The translations under genes and the position numbers were made by a program. 7,608 bases of DNA from Chloroflexi bacterium RBG_13_51_52 (GTDB taxonomy: Bacteria > Chloroflexota > Dehalococcoidia > Dehalococcoidales > RBG-16-60-22): assembly GCA_001796525.1 (NCBI GenBank), contig MGMT01000050.1, positions 1 through 7,608 on the forward strand, given 5' to 3'. The stretch's first letter is position 1, and each line of letters opens with the position of its first letter. Of this stretch, positions 1-5,097 are shown piece after piece. Under the pieces are notes generated by a model. That model saw nothing but the letters and a program-made list of their open reading frames with translations, was not told the origin of the DNA and ran no database searches.

Positions 1-175
1 TGTCCTTGGCGATGGTTACGCCGTCATCGATTACCGAGGGCGACCCCCATTTTTTATCCAGCGCCACGCAGTGCCCCCGGGGACCGAGGGTTACTTTAAC
101 CGCATCGGCCAGGGCATCGATACCCTTTTTCAGGGCGTGCCTTACATCTTCACCGAAAATAATTTGTTTTGCCAT
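1..175 (-). CDS. groEL: Chaperonin GroEL (Hsp60), N-terminal 58 residues; cut by window edge
   Basis: GroEL is the cytoplasmic 60-kDa chaperonin whose double ring folds proteins with ATP under a GroES lid. Only the N-terminal equatorial part is present. It begins MAKQIIFGEDV, runs through ADAVKVTLGPRG (residues 23-34), whose LGPRG is part of the ATP-binding site, and continues with VIDDGVTIAKD, all at the spacing expected for the family. The ATG at 173-175 is preceded by a strong AGGAGG ribosome site (183-188, minus strand). It lies 26 bp downstream of the groES stop, so the two genes form one operon under the CIRCE-controlled promoter. The gene runs off the left edge, so its completeness and C-terminus cannot be judged. 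The segment GHCVALDKKWG is typical, as I recall, of Dehalococcoidia rather than proteobacterial GroEL. Confidence 0.97.
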   Translation of the reverse strand, partial: MAKQIIFGEDVRHALKKGIDALADAVKVTLGPRGHCVALDKKWGSPSVIDDGVTIAKD

Positions 176-201
176 AATTCTTCCTCCTTACCTTCCCTAG
201 G

Positions 202-498
202 TTATTTGGACTTCTTCGCCAGAATATCACTCTCGCGGAGAATCATCATTTCTTCGTCATCTATTTTGATTTCCGTGCCCCCGTACTTGGCATAAATGAC
301 CCTGTCGCCAACCTTGAGGTCCAGGGGAATCCGCTTGCCGTCATCGGTCATTTTACCAGGACCGACAGCTACGACTTCTCCCTCCTGGGGTTTTTCCTTG
401 GCTGTATCCGGCAGATATATCCCGGACTTGGTTTTTTCTTCTTTCTCAGTGGGTTTGACCAGGACTCGGTCTGCCAGGGGCTGCAATTTAGCTGCCAT
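202..498 (-). CDS. groES: Co-chaperonin GroES (Hsp10)
   Basis: GroES is the heptameric lid of the GroEL folding chamber. The 98-residue protein is of normal family length and complete. It opens with LQPLADRVLVKP (residues 5-16), then the mobile loop (about 17-36) containing the GroEL-binding tripeptide I-Y-L at 27-29. EGEVVAVGPGK (39-49) forms the roof region, and GDRVIYAKYGGTEIKID (64-80) with the C-terminal strand completes the fold. The ATG is preceded by AGGAGG (505-510, minus strand), 6 bases from the start. The gene is first in a groES-groEL operon. A CIRCE site and a sigma-70-type promoter lie just upstream, so heat-inducible repression by HrcA is expected, although hrcA is not in the window. 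Nothing in the gene looks damaged. Confidence 0.98.
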   Translation of the reverse strand: MAAKLQPLADRVLVKPTEKEEKTKSGIYLPDTAKEKPQEGEVVAVGPGKMTDDGKRIPLDLKVGDRVIYAKYGGTEIKIDDEEMMILRESDILAKKSK

Positions 499-545
499 AC
501 CTTGCCTCCTTTCTTGAATATACGATTAATGTGTCTTGACGTTAT

Positions 546-572
546 TTAGCACTCTCTGGGGGAGAGTGCTAA
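546..572 (-). promoter_or_regulatory. CIRCE operator (HrcA binding site) of groES-groEL
   Basis: The sequence is TTAGCACTC (546-554), nine bases, then GAGTGCTAA (564-572): an exact match to the CIRCE consensus with perfect 9-bp arms and the canonical 9-bp spacer. It lies directly downstream of the predicted -10 (580-585) and covers the expected transcription start, so bound HrcA would block initiation. It is about 48 bp upstream of the groES start codon and is transcribed into the leader. HrcA control is family knowledge; the site itself is seen directly. Confidence 0.96.
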
Positions 573-579
573 CACCTAC

Positions 580-608
580 ATAATACCGCAGATATGTATT
601 CATCGCAA
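580..608 (-). promoter_or_regulatory. Sigma-70-type promoter of groES-groEL
   Basis: Read on the minus strand, a -35 TTGCGA (603-608), a 17-bp spacer and a -10 TATTAT (580-585) precede the operon. The start point would fall near 573, at the edge of the CIRCE palindrome. This is the usual layout of HrcA-controlled promoters, which supports the call beyond the hexamers alone. Confidence 0.8.
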
Positions 609-738
609 ATTACACGAGTAGTGTTTACAGCATGTTACAGACGTATATCTCTTTCTTTCTTGCGTTTTCTCTTAATATCTCCTAAATCTAAAGGTTTAAC
701 AGGTTTAAGAAATGATGTTCTTCCGCCTTTGATGATTA
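609..738. other. Gene-free, T-rich intergenic stretch
   Basis: This stretch lies between the groESL promoter and the repeat element. It is pyrimidine-rich on the plus strand and lower in GC than the genes. The open frame crossing it (594-911, plus) has no ribosome site or recognisable protein and runs into the repeat element. The only structured item is a TTACACG half-site at 610-616, matching one arm of the operators at 957 and 1231. I see no RNA gene or clear promoter here. Confidence 0.5.
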
Positions 739-812
739 CTCGCCCCCTTTATCCCCCTCTCAAACAGATACACTATGCAATCATTCAAATCCTCACCATG
801 AACGGGGCGTCT

Positions 813-834
813 AAGAGGGGTGCAGACCCCTCTT
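813..834. other. 9-bp stem, 4-base loop hairpin inside the repeat element
   Basis: AAGAGGGGT (813-821) pairs perfectly with ACCCCTCTT (826-834) around a GCAG loop. It is followed by TAATAAAA rather than a run of Ts, so it is a weak candidate for an intrinsic terminator. It is more simply read as internal structure of the 739-912 element. Confidence 0.45.
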
Positions 835-842
835 TAATAAAA

Positions 843-900
843 CCCCCTCTCCGAACAAAACAGCCAATGCATTCCCCTAAAACAGGGTTCGGAGAGGGGG
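843..900. repeat. Perfect 14-bp inverted repeat, 30-base loop
   Basis: CCCCCTCTCCGAAC (843-856) and GTTCGGAGAGGGGG (887-900) are exact reverse complements. The loop carries a smaller CCCT/AGGG pairing (875-878 with 884-887) that overlaps the right arm by one base. The right arm is shared with the right terminal repeat of the 739-912 element, so the latter may be a composite of two inverted-repeat units, with 843-912 a solo unit. Confidence 0.75.
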
Positions 901-948
901 TCAGGGGGTGAGACTTTAGTTTACTTAAGTGCGGTAATATCTCCGTTA

Positions 949-977
949 TTGACGTTTTACACGGCATCGTGTAGAAT
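949..977 (+). promoter_or_regulatory. Promoter P1 of the XRE regulator gene
   Basis: TTGACG (949-954), a 17-bp spacer and TAGAAT (972-977) form a near-consensus sigma-70-type promoter. The expected start is around 984. A palindrome (957-974) fills the spacer and overlaps the -10. P1 matches P2 (1223-1251) at 22 of 29 positions, with no gaps. Confidence 0.82.
957..974. promoter_or_regulatory. Operator O1, TTACACG-N4-CGTGTAG
   Basis: TACACG (958-963) and CGTGTA (968-973) are perfect inverted arms around GCAT. With the preceding T, the left arm equals that of O2. The site begins 8 bases after the first base of the -35 hexamer, the same register as O2, so occupancy would exclude RNA polymerase. 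The XRE protein encoded immediately downstream is the obvious candidate binder; that pairing is inferred. Confidence 0.78.
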
Positions 978-1004
978 CAGGGCGTGAAAAAGAGGCAGGC
1001 CGCA

Positions 1005-1226
1005 ATGAAAAGACAATGGGACCGGGACAGCATCCAGGCTTTACGCCGGCACCTGGGCCTGACCCAGAGCGAACTATCCGAGCGACTGGGAACGCGGCAG
1101 CAGACTATCAGCGAATGGGAAACCGGCATCTACCAACCCCGCGGCGCTTCGACGACACTGCTATCGATCATCGCCGAACAGGCCAGGTTCAAATACGACG
1201 CCTCGCCCCCTGAAAAGAGGCCTTGA
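1005..1226 (+). CDS. Small XRE-family helix-turn-helix regulator, probable autorepressor
   Basis: This 73-residue protein is almost entirely a Cro/CI-type DNA-binding domain. The helix-turn-helix is LTQSELSERLGTRQQTISEWETG (residues 19-41), with the recognition helix around RQQTISEWE (31-39). GIYQPRG and LLSIIAEQARF (52-62) complete the helical bundle. There is no ligand-binding or membrane domain. I chose ATG 1005 because GAGG (992-995) sits 9 bases upstream. An in-frame GTG at 984 would add MKKRQAA, but it coincides with the predicted transcript start and could only be used leaderless. The gene lies between two copies of one palindrome, each inside a promoter: its own (P1) and that of the next gene (P2). 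This suggests autorepression plus control of the downstream gene. Its stop codon lies inside the P2 -35 hexamer. It also resembles orphan antitoxin-type XRE proteins, but no toxin gene is adjacent. The fold is well supported; the target assignment is inference. Confidence 0.88.
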   Translation: MKRQWDRDSIQALRRHLGLTQSELSERLGTRQQTISEWETGIYQPRGASTTLLSIIAEQARFKYDASPPEKRP

Positions 1227-1251
1227 CAATTTACACGTTACCGTGTAATAT
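1223..1251 (+). promoter_or_regulatory. Promoter P2 of the acyl-CoA synthetase-like gene
   Basis: TTGACA (1223-1228), a 17-bp spacer and TAATAT (1246-1251) make an almost perfect sigma-70-type promoter. The start is expected near 1258, giving a leader of about 84 bases to the GTG at 1342. The -35 contains the TGA stop of the regulator gene. Operator O2 fills the spacer. Confidence 0.87.
1231..1248. promoter_or_regulatory. Operator O2, TTACACG-N4-CGTGTAA
   Basis: Perfect 7-bp inverted arms (1231-1237 and 1242-1248) flank TTAC. It shares both arms and the 4-base spacer with O1, apart from the last base. It sits at the identical position relative to its promoter, overlapping the first three bases of the -10. 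The O1 and O2 centres are 274 bp apart, close to 26 helical turns, which would also permit looping; that is speculative. Confidence 0.82.
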
Positions 1252-1307
1252 ACCTGTGAGACAATCAATAATCAGGGGGCGCAGGCGCGAGTTATTAATA
1301 TTACTTG

Positions 1308-1349
1308 ATGCAGAGGATTGTTATCATGCTGAAGGACAGATGTGGATAG
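1308..1349 (+). other. Possible 13-codon leader ORF overlapping the next gene's start
   Basis: ATG 1308 opens MQRIVIMLKDRCG, ending at TAG 1347-1349. The stop lies just past the GTG start at 1342, in another frame. An internal ATG at 1326 has AGAGGA (1312-1317) 8 bases upstream, a good ribosome site. This could couple translation to the main gene or be chance. No conservation evidence is available. Confidence 0.2.
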
Positions 1350-2772
1350 CCGCCGCAGCGTAAAGAGCCTGGAGCCTTTTTTCCGGCCGGCCAGCGTGGC
1401 TGTTATCGGCGCTTCCAGGGTGCCGGGGAAAGCCGGCTACAACATTATCGAGAATTTACAGGGGATGGGATACCGGGGAAAAATTTACCCGGTCAATCCC
1501 CACGCTAGTAAAATCCTGAAGCTGGCGGCCTATCCCGATGTGAAAAGCCTGCCGGAAACACCGGACCTGGCCATTATCGTGCTGCCGCCGGCGCAGGTGT
1601 TGAAATCCCTCGGGGAATGCGCCGCCAAAGGGGTGAAGGCAGTCGTCATCGAAGCGGTCGGGTTCGGGGAGATGGATGCCTCCGGCGCGAAGGCGGAAGC
1701 CCGGATTAAAAAGATAGCGGAGCGGGCGGGAATGAGAGTGATGGGGCCGAACAGTGTGGGCACTATCAATCCCTACACCAGCTTCGACAGCAGCCTGGGA
1801 CGGCTGAAAAAGGTATTTTTACCCAGGGATAAAATCCGGCGGGGAACGGCGGGGTTCATCGGGCAGACGGGCCTTTTCACCGGGGTCTATCTGCCATTAA
1901 TCAACAGCGAAATCGGCATCAGCAAGATAGCCTGCCTGGGCAACAAGTGCGATGTGGACGAAAGCGACCTGCTGGAATACTGCGGCGCCGACCCGCCGAC
2001 GAAAGTAATCGCCATGTACCTGGAAAGCGTCACGGACGGGCCGCGCTTCCTGAAACTGGCGCGCCGCATTATCAGAAAGAAGCCGATTATCGTCCTGAAG
2101 TCGGCCGTCACCAGCAGTGGCGCCAAAGCCTCCGAAACCCATACCGGCGCCATAGCCGGGGAAGACAGGGTGTATGACGCCGCCTTCCGCCAGGCGGGGA
2201 TAATAAGGGTGGGGAGCTTCGAGGAGCTCTGGGACGTCACCCGAGCCTTTGTTTGCACAACACCGCCGCGGGGGAGCCGGGTAGCTATCGTCAACCTGGC
2301 GGGGTCAAGCTGCGTCACCGCCGCCGATGCCTGCGTTAAATACGGTCTGCAAATCGCCAGGCTATCTCCGGCTACCAGGGAAAAAATCAAGACAGTTTAC
2401 CCCGAATGGTGGCAGGTGCGAAGCCCCATCGACGTGTGGGTATCCATCGAAGCCAGCGGCTTTGAAAAAACCTATGTTACCATCACCCGGGCGGTCATGG
2501 AGGATAAAAACGTGGACGCCGTTATCGCGGTGATGGGCGCTAACAACTGGCTGGACGGTAAAAGCGTGCCCGGTTTGTTTACCGATATCAGGCGGGAGTT
2601 TCCGCTGAAACCTCTTTTTATCGTCAGCATGCCGGGAGACTGGAGCGTTTACCTGAAGATGCAGCGGGGCTTTCAAAATATCGGCATCCCCTGCTACACC
2701 CGCGATGAAGATGCCATCGCGTCACTGGCGGCGCTGCGCCGCTACCGGCAATACCTGAACAGCGCGGACTAG
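1342..2772 (+). CDS. Alpha-type acyl-CoA synthetase (ADP/NDP-forming) / CoA-binding protein, no ATP-grasp domain
   Basis: This 476-residue cytoplasmic protein matches the alpha half of ADP-forming acetyl/acyl-CoA synthetases, which interconvert acyl-CoA and acid with formation of ATP through a phosphohistidine. A Rossmann CoA-binding domain occupies about 10-145, with SVAVIGAS at 18-25, PVNP at 50-53, and MGPNSVGTINP at 134-144, matching the family PNxxGxxNP signature. A first succinyl-CoA-ligase-like domain (about 165-300) starts GFIGQTG and holds SETHTGAIAG, whose His267 aligns with the phosphorylated His. A second flavodoxin-like domain (about 312-460) begins RVAIVNLAGSS. Fused enzymes are near 700 residues because they add an ATP-grasp beta domain. 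That domain is absent here, and the next gene is not a beta subunit. Start GTG 1342 has AAGGA 5 bases upstream and no competing in-frame ATG. Expression is likely set by P2/O2. The substrate is unknown, and a CoA-binding role without ligase activity is possible. Confidence 0.85.
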   Translation: MDSRRSVKSLEPFFRPASVAVIGASRVPGKAGYNIIENLQGMGYRGKIYPVNPHASKILKLAAYPDVKSLPETPDLAIIVLPPAQVLKSLGECAAKGVKAVVIEAVGFGEMDASGAKAEARIKKIAERAGMRVMGPNSVGTINPYTSFDSSLGRLKKVFLPRDKIRRGTAGFIGQTGLFTGVYLPLINSEIGISKIACLGNKCDVDESDLLEYCGADPPTKVIAMYLESVTDGPRFLKLARRIIRKKPIIVLKSAVTSSGAKASETHTGAIAGEDRVYDAAFRQAGIIRVGSFEELWDVTRAFVCTTPPRGSRVAIVNLAGSSCVTAADACVKYGLQIARLSPATREKIKTVYPEWWQVRSPIDVWVSIEASGFEKTYVTITRAVMEDKNVDAVIAVMGANNWLDGKSVPGLFTDIRREFPLKPLFIVSMPGDWSVYLKMQRGFQNIGIPCYTRDEDAIASLAALRRYRQYLNSAD

Positions 2773-2901
2773 CCACCAGCGCCGAATCACCTTAAACAGT
2801 CAAGCACACTACGATTGAACTCGACAGAGATTCTAAAGCCGGTCGGGGGATATTTTACCGATGTGAGGGGGCGACTTTCTAGTCGATAGGGGGAGGTGTA
2901 T

Positions 2902-4233
2902 ATGCCCGCTGTTCTTACGGAAAAGAGGGTGCTGGAAATCTGGCAGAATTCCCTGCAGGGTCGAACGGACCTGCTGACCGAAGATAACGAGTCGGTGAGG
3001 ATAATCTACCCGGGACGTCTCAACGACGACCGGGGCGCCGATTTGAGAGACGCCGTTATCGCCACGAGGCAGGGGCTGCTCAAGGGCGATATCGAAATAC
3101 ACCGGAAAACCAGCAACTGGTGGGAGCACGGTCACCACCGCGACCCCGTTTATAACCGGGTGATTCTCCACGTGGTCTTCCGGAACGACAGCGAAAAGGG
3201 AATCGCCCTCCAGAACGGGGCGAAAGCGCCGACGCTGGCGCTGCACGATTACATCCAGACCGATAGCCGCTCTACCCTGCTACGTACGATACCCTGCCAC
3301 AATGCCTTTTCCCGCAGGAATATCGGGCGGATAGCGGAGATATTGGATGAAGCGGGCGAGCAAAGGTTCCTGGCCAAAGCAGCCGGCTTCCAGGAGGCGA
3401 TATTATTAAAGGGGGCGGGGCAGGCGCTGTACCGGGGGATAATGTTGGCGCTGGGCTACTCCAAGAATAAGGAGCCGATGGAGGAACTGGCGGACCGTGT
3501 GCCGTTAAAGAAGCTGGAAACGGCGGCTTTAGATAAAGCACCGGATATAGAATACCTGGCCCGGTGCCAGGCGCTTTTGACAGGTGCGGCCGGGCTTTTA
3601 CCGTCACAGCACGGGGAACGCTATCCGGACGAGGAACAGATAGGGGACTGGGAGGAGAAACTGGAAAATATCCGGTCAAACAGCGGCGAAAAAACAGGAA
3701 TGTCAGCAGCGGACTGGAGCTTTTTCAAGGTCAGGCCGGGCAATCACCCGGTCCGCCGCCTCGCAGCAATGAGCCACCTCCTGCTCCGCTACCGGAAAAA
3801 GGGGCTGCTGGCCGGACTGGAGGAAAAGCTATCAGAAGCAGCGGAAGATAGCGGGAGCCATTGGCTGGAACAGGCGCTGCTGATAGCCCCGGACAGCTAC
3901 TGGAGCCGCTTCCTGGACTTCGGAGTGCCGGCTTCAGGCATGGTGCCGGCATTGCTGGGCAAAGAGAGGGCAGCGGAAATTATTATCAATGTGCTTTTAC
4001 CCTTCAGGTTTGCCAGAGGGCCGGCGGAACGAAGCGAAGAAGCGATGGGGATTTATCGCGAATACGGCGCGCCGGCGGAAAATACGCTGGTAAAACACAT
4101 GAGAAAACAACTGGGGATAAGCAAACAACTTGTTGCTTCCGCCCGGAGGCAACAGGGGCTGATACATATCTATAAAACGCTGTGCTCACAGGGCAAATGC
4201 GGTAAGTGCCCGGTGAATACAGGAAGCAGTTGA
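2902..4233 (+). CDS. DUF2851 family protein (possible nuclease-like fold), function unknown
   Basis: This 443-residue soluble protein has the DUF2851 hallmarks. YPGRLNDDRGADLRDAVI (36-53) leads into KGDIEIHRKTSNWWEHGHHRDPVYNRVILHVVF (61-93), the family block G-D-V/I-E-I-H...W..HGHH.DP.Y..VILHVV. WSFFKVRPGNHPVRRLAAM (272-290) is a second conserved block. The C-terminal third is helical and ends with C428-X4-C433-X2-C436-P, a cysteine set I recall as conserved in the family along with the PC at 131-132. Function is not established. The D47...E65-x-H67 arrangement resembles a PD-(D/E)xK-type nuclease site with His for Lys, and the cysteines could bind metal; both are inference. I chose ATG 2902 (GGGGGAGG 5 bases upstream) over an in-frame GTG at 2896 that lies inside that ribosome site. 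It follows the acyl-CoA synthetase-like gene by 129 bp with no clear promoter, and converges on the HAD gene. Confidence 0.85.
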   Translation: MPAVLTEKRVLEIWQNSLQGRTDLLTEDNESVRIIYPGRLNDDRGADLRDAVIATRQGLLKGDIEIHRKTSNWWEHGHHRDPVYNRVILHVVFRNDSEKGIALQNGAKAPTLALHDYIQTDSRSTLLRTIPCHNAFSRRNIGRIAEILDEAGEQRFLAKAAGFQEAILLKGAGQALYRGIMLALGYSKNKEPMEELADRVPLKKLETAALDKAPDIEYLARCQALLTGAAGLLPSQHGERYPDEEQIGDWEEKLENIRSNSGEKTGMSAADWSFFKVRPGNHPVRRLAAMSHLLLRYRKKGLLAGLEEKLSEAAEDSGSHWLEQALLIAPDSYWSRFLDFGVPASGMVPALLGKERAAEIIINVLLPFRFARGPAERSEEAMGIYREYGAPAENTLVKHMRKQLGISKQLVASARRQQGLIHIYKTLCSQGKCGKCPVNTGSS

Positions 4234-4262
4234 AGCAGATATCATCTCAAGAGAAACGCCGA

Positions 4263-4961
4263 TTATTTAAGTAATGCGGGTAACTCGCTAAGGCTTTTTA
4301 TTTTAAGGCAGTCCAGTTTTTTCTTGTAATAGTTATCGCGGTCAAGTAGTATGCCCTGCATACCGGCGCCGTCGGCGCCGATGACATCGACCTGGTACTG
4401 GTCGCCTATATAGACCGCTTCGGCAGGCGGGACACCGGCCTGCTTTAAAGCGTACTGGAATATCCCCTTCTGCGGCTTGGTAAAGCCGGCGTCCTGCGAG
4501 GTGACAACGAAATCCAGCTTCGCTGACAGCCCCAATCTATCGAGAGTCGCGGACATATCCTGCTCTATGTTGGAAATCAGGCCCAGTTTCAAGCCGCGTT
4601 TTTTTAATGTGTCAAGCGCTGCCGGGACATCATCGAAGAGCACCAGGTCCATTTTCGCCTGCTGCATCATACCCAGCAGACCCATAACGACCTTTTCATC
4701 CGCGGTTATCCCGGCTTCCTTGATAACAATGCGCTGGTATTCCAGGTAGAGCGCTATAACTTCTTCGCGGGAACGCTGGCTTAAAGGACGTTTGGCTATC
4801 TGCTGGTAGATAAATTCATTGGCGGTCAGAATCGGGTGGCGCAGTTCCGCCGCGGTGATATCGATACCAAAATTATTTAAAGCTTTAGCCTCCAGCTCTT
4901 CCTGGGACGGCTGGTAGCGTACCAGCGTCTGGTAAAGGTCGAAAAACACGGCTTTTATCAT
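4263..4961 (-). CDS. HAD-superfamily hydrolase, subfamily IA
   Basis: This 232-residue cytoplasmic protein is of normal length for a HAD phosphatase/dehalogenase-like enzyme acting through an aspartyl intermediate. Motif I is FFDLYQT with nucleophile Asp8. The usual second Asp is Tyr10 (DxYxT), as in haloacid dehalogenases and some phosphatases. A helical cap covers roughly 15-105. Motif II is LGLISN (Ser130), motif III FTKPQ (Lys162), and motif IV YIGDQYQVDVIGA (Asp187, Asp192). It also resembles pyrimidine 5'-nucleotidase/phosphoglycolate phosphatase-like members, so the substrate cannot be named. The ATG at 4959-4961 has GGGAG (4970-4974, minus strand) 8 bases upstream. It has its own promoter, divergent from that of lysA. 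Its stop is 29 bp from that of the convergent DUF2851 gene, with no clear terminator between. Confidence 0.93.
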   Translation of the reverse strand: MIKAVFFDLYQTLVRYQPSQEELEAKALNNFGIDITAAELRHPILTANEFIYQQIAKRPLSQRSREEVIALYLEYQRIVIKEAGITADEKVVMGLLGMMQQAKMDLVLFDDVPAALDTLKKRGLKLGLISNIEQDMSATLDRLGLSAKLDFVVTSQDAGFTKPQKGIFQYALKQAGVPPAEAVYIGDQYQVDVIGADGAGMQGILLDRDNYYKKKLDCLKIKSLSELPALLK

Positions 4962-4982
4962 GACAATAGCTCCCGCTTGTTT

Positions 4983-5001
4983 ATTACAGTACTATTGTAA
5001 T
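4983..5001. promoter_or_regulatory. Palindrome over the HAD promoter -10, possible operator
   Basis: ATTACA (4983-4988) and TGTAAT (4996-5001) are perfect 6-bp arms around 7 bases. The palindrome covers the -10 hexamer (4994-4999) and expected start of the HAD gene. Its arms differ from O1/O2, so a different regulator would be needed. AT-rich promoter DNA makes chance arms plausible. Confidence 0.35.
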
Positions 5002-5022
5002 GAAAGCCGGGGCGAGTGTAAA
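4994..5022 (-). promoter_or_regulatory. Promoter of the HAD hydrolase gene
   Basis: On the minus strand TTTACA (5017-5022), a 17-bp spacer and TACAAT (4994-4999) give a good sigma-70-type promoter. Initiation near 4987 gives a leader of about 26 bases that includes the GGGAG ribosome site. Confidence 0.72.
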
Positions 5023-5051
5023 GCGAGACAAAAGTCGGCTGCCTGAATGCA

Positions 5052-5080
5052 TTGACTTCACAGCTAGTCACTGCTAACAT
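5052..5080 (+). promoter_or_regulatory. Promoter of lysA (lysA-holB-ricT unit)
   Basis: TTGACT (5052-5057), a 17-bp spacer and TAACAT (5075-5080) precede lysA. The start would be near 5087, only about 11 bases upstream of ATG 5098. The ribosome site GAGG (5089-5092) is then at the extreme 5' end of the message. Confidence 0.8.
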
Positions 5081-5097
5081 AAAGGTGTGAGGTGAAT

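Larger units (their letters stand above)
739..912. repeat. MITE-like element with 21-23 bp terminal inverted repeats
   Basis: The left end (739-761) reads CTC-G-CCCCC-TTTAT-CCCCC-TCTC. The right end (892-912), read in reverse complement, is CTC-A-CCCCC-TGA-CCCCC-TCTC. The arms match except for one substitution and a 5-versus-3 base spacer between the C-runs. The 174-bp body codes for nothing convincing and contains two further hairpins (813-834 and 843-900). Near-perfect inverted ends, no gene and internal structure are typical of small non-autonomous mobile elements or their relics. I found no clear target-site duplication, and copy number cannot be judged from one window. It could instead be a structured intergenic repeat not moved by a transposase. 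Confidence 0.55.

Noticed and set aside
594..911. Plus-strand 105-codon open frame
   Set aside because: It starts inside the groESL promoter region and runs through the repeat element. Composition is not protein-like and no ribosome site precedes it.
739..912. CRISPR or tandem repeat array in the C/G-run region
   Set aside because: The repeats are inverted, not direct and regularly spaced, and there are no spacers.
785..967. Minus-strand 60-codon open frame
   Set aside because: It lies across the inverted-repeat element, has low-complexity Pro/Ser/Gly content set by the C/G runs, and no ribosome site or recognisable domain.
949..1349. Toxin-antitoxin module
   Set aside because: The XRE protein resembles antitoxin-type regulators, but no small toxin-like gene lies next to it. 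The adjacent gene is a 476-residue CoA-binding enzyme.
1887..2390. Long minus-strand open frame (167 codons)
   Set aside because: It is antisense to the well-supported acyl-CoA synthetase-like gene, with no family resemblance.
2773..2901. Promoter for the DUF2851 gene
   Set aside because: TTGAAC (2815-2820) has no -10 at usable spacing, and TATTTT (2851-2856) has no -35. A 5-bp hairpin (2872-2885) just before the ribosome site is too short to call.
4234..4262. Bidirectional terminator between the convergent DUF2851 and HAD genes
   Set aside because: Only a 4-bp AGAT/ATCT match is present, with no G+C-rich stem or T-run.
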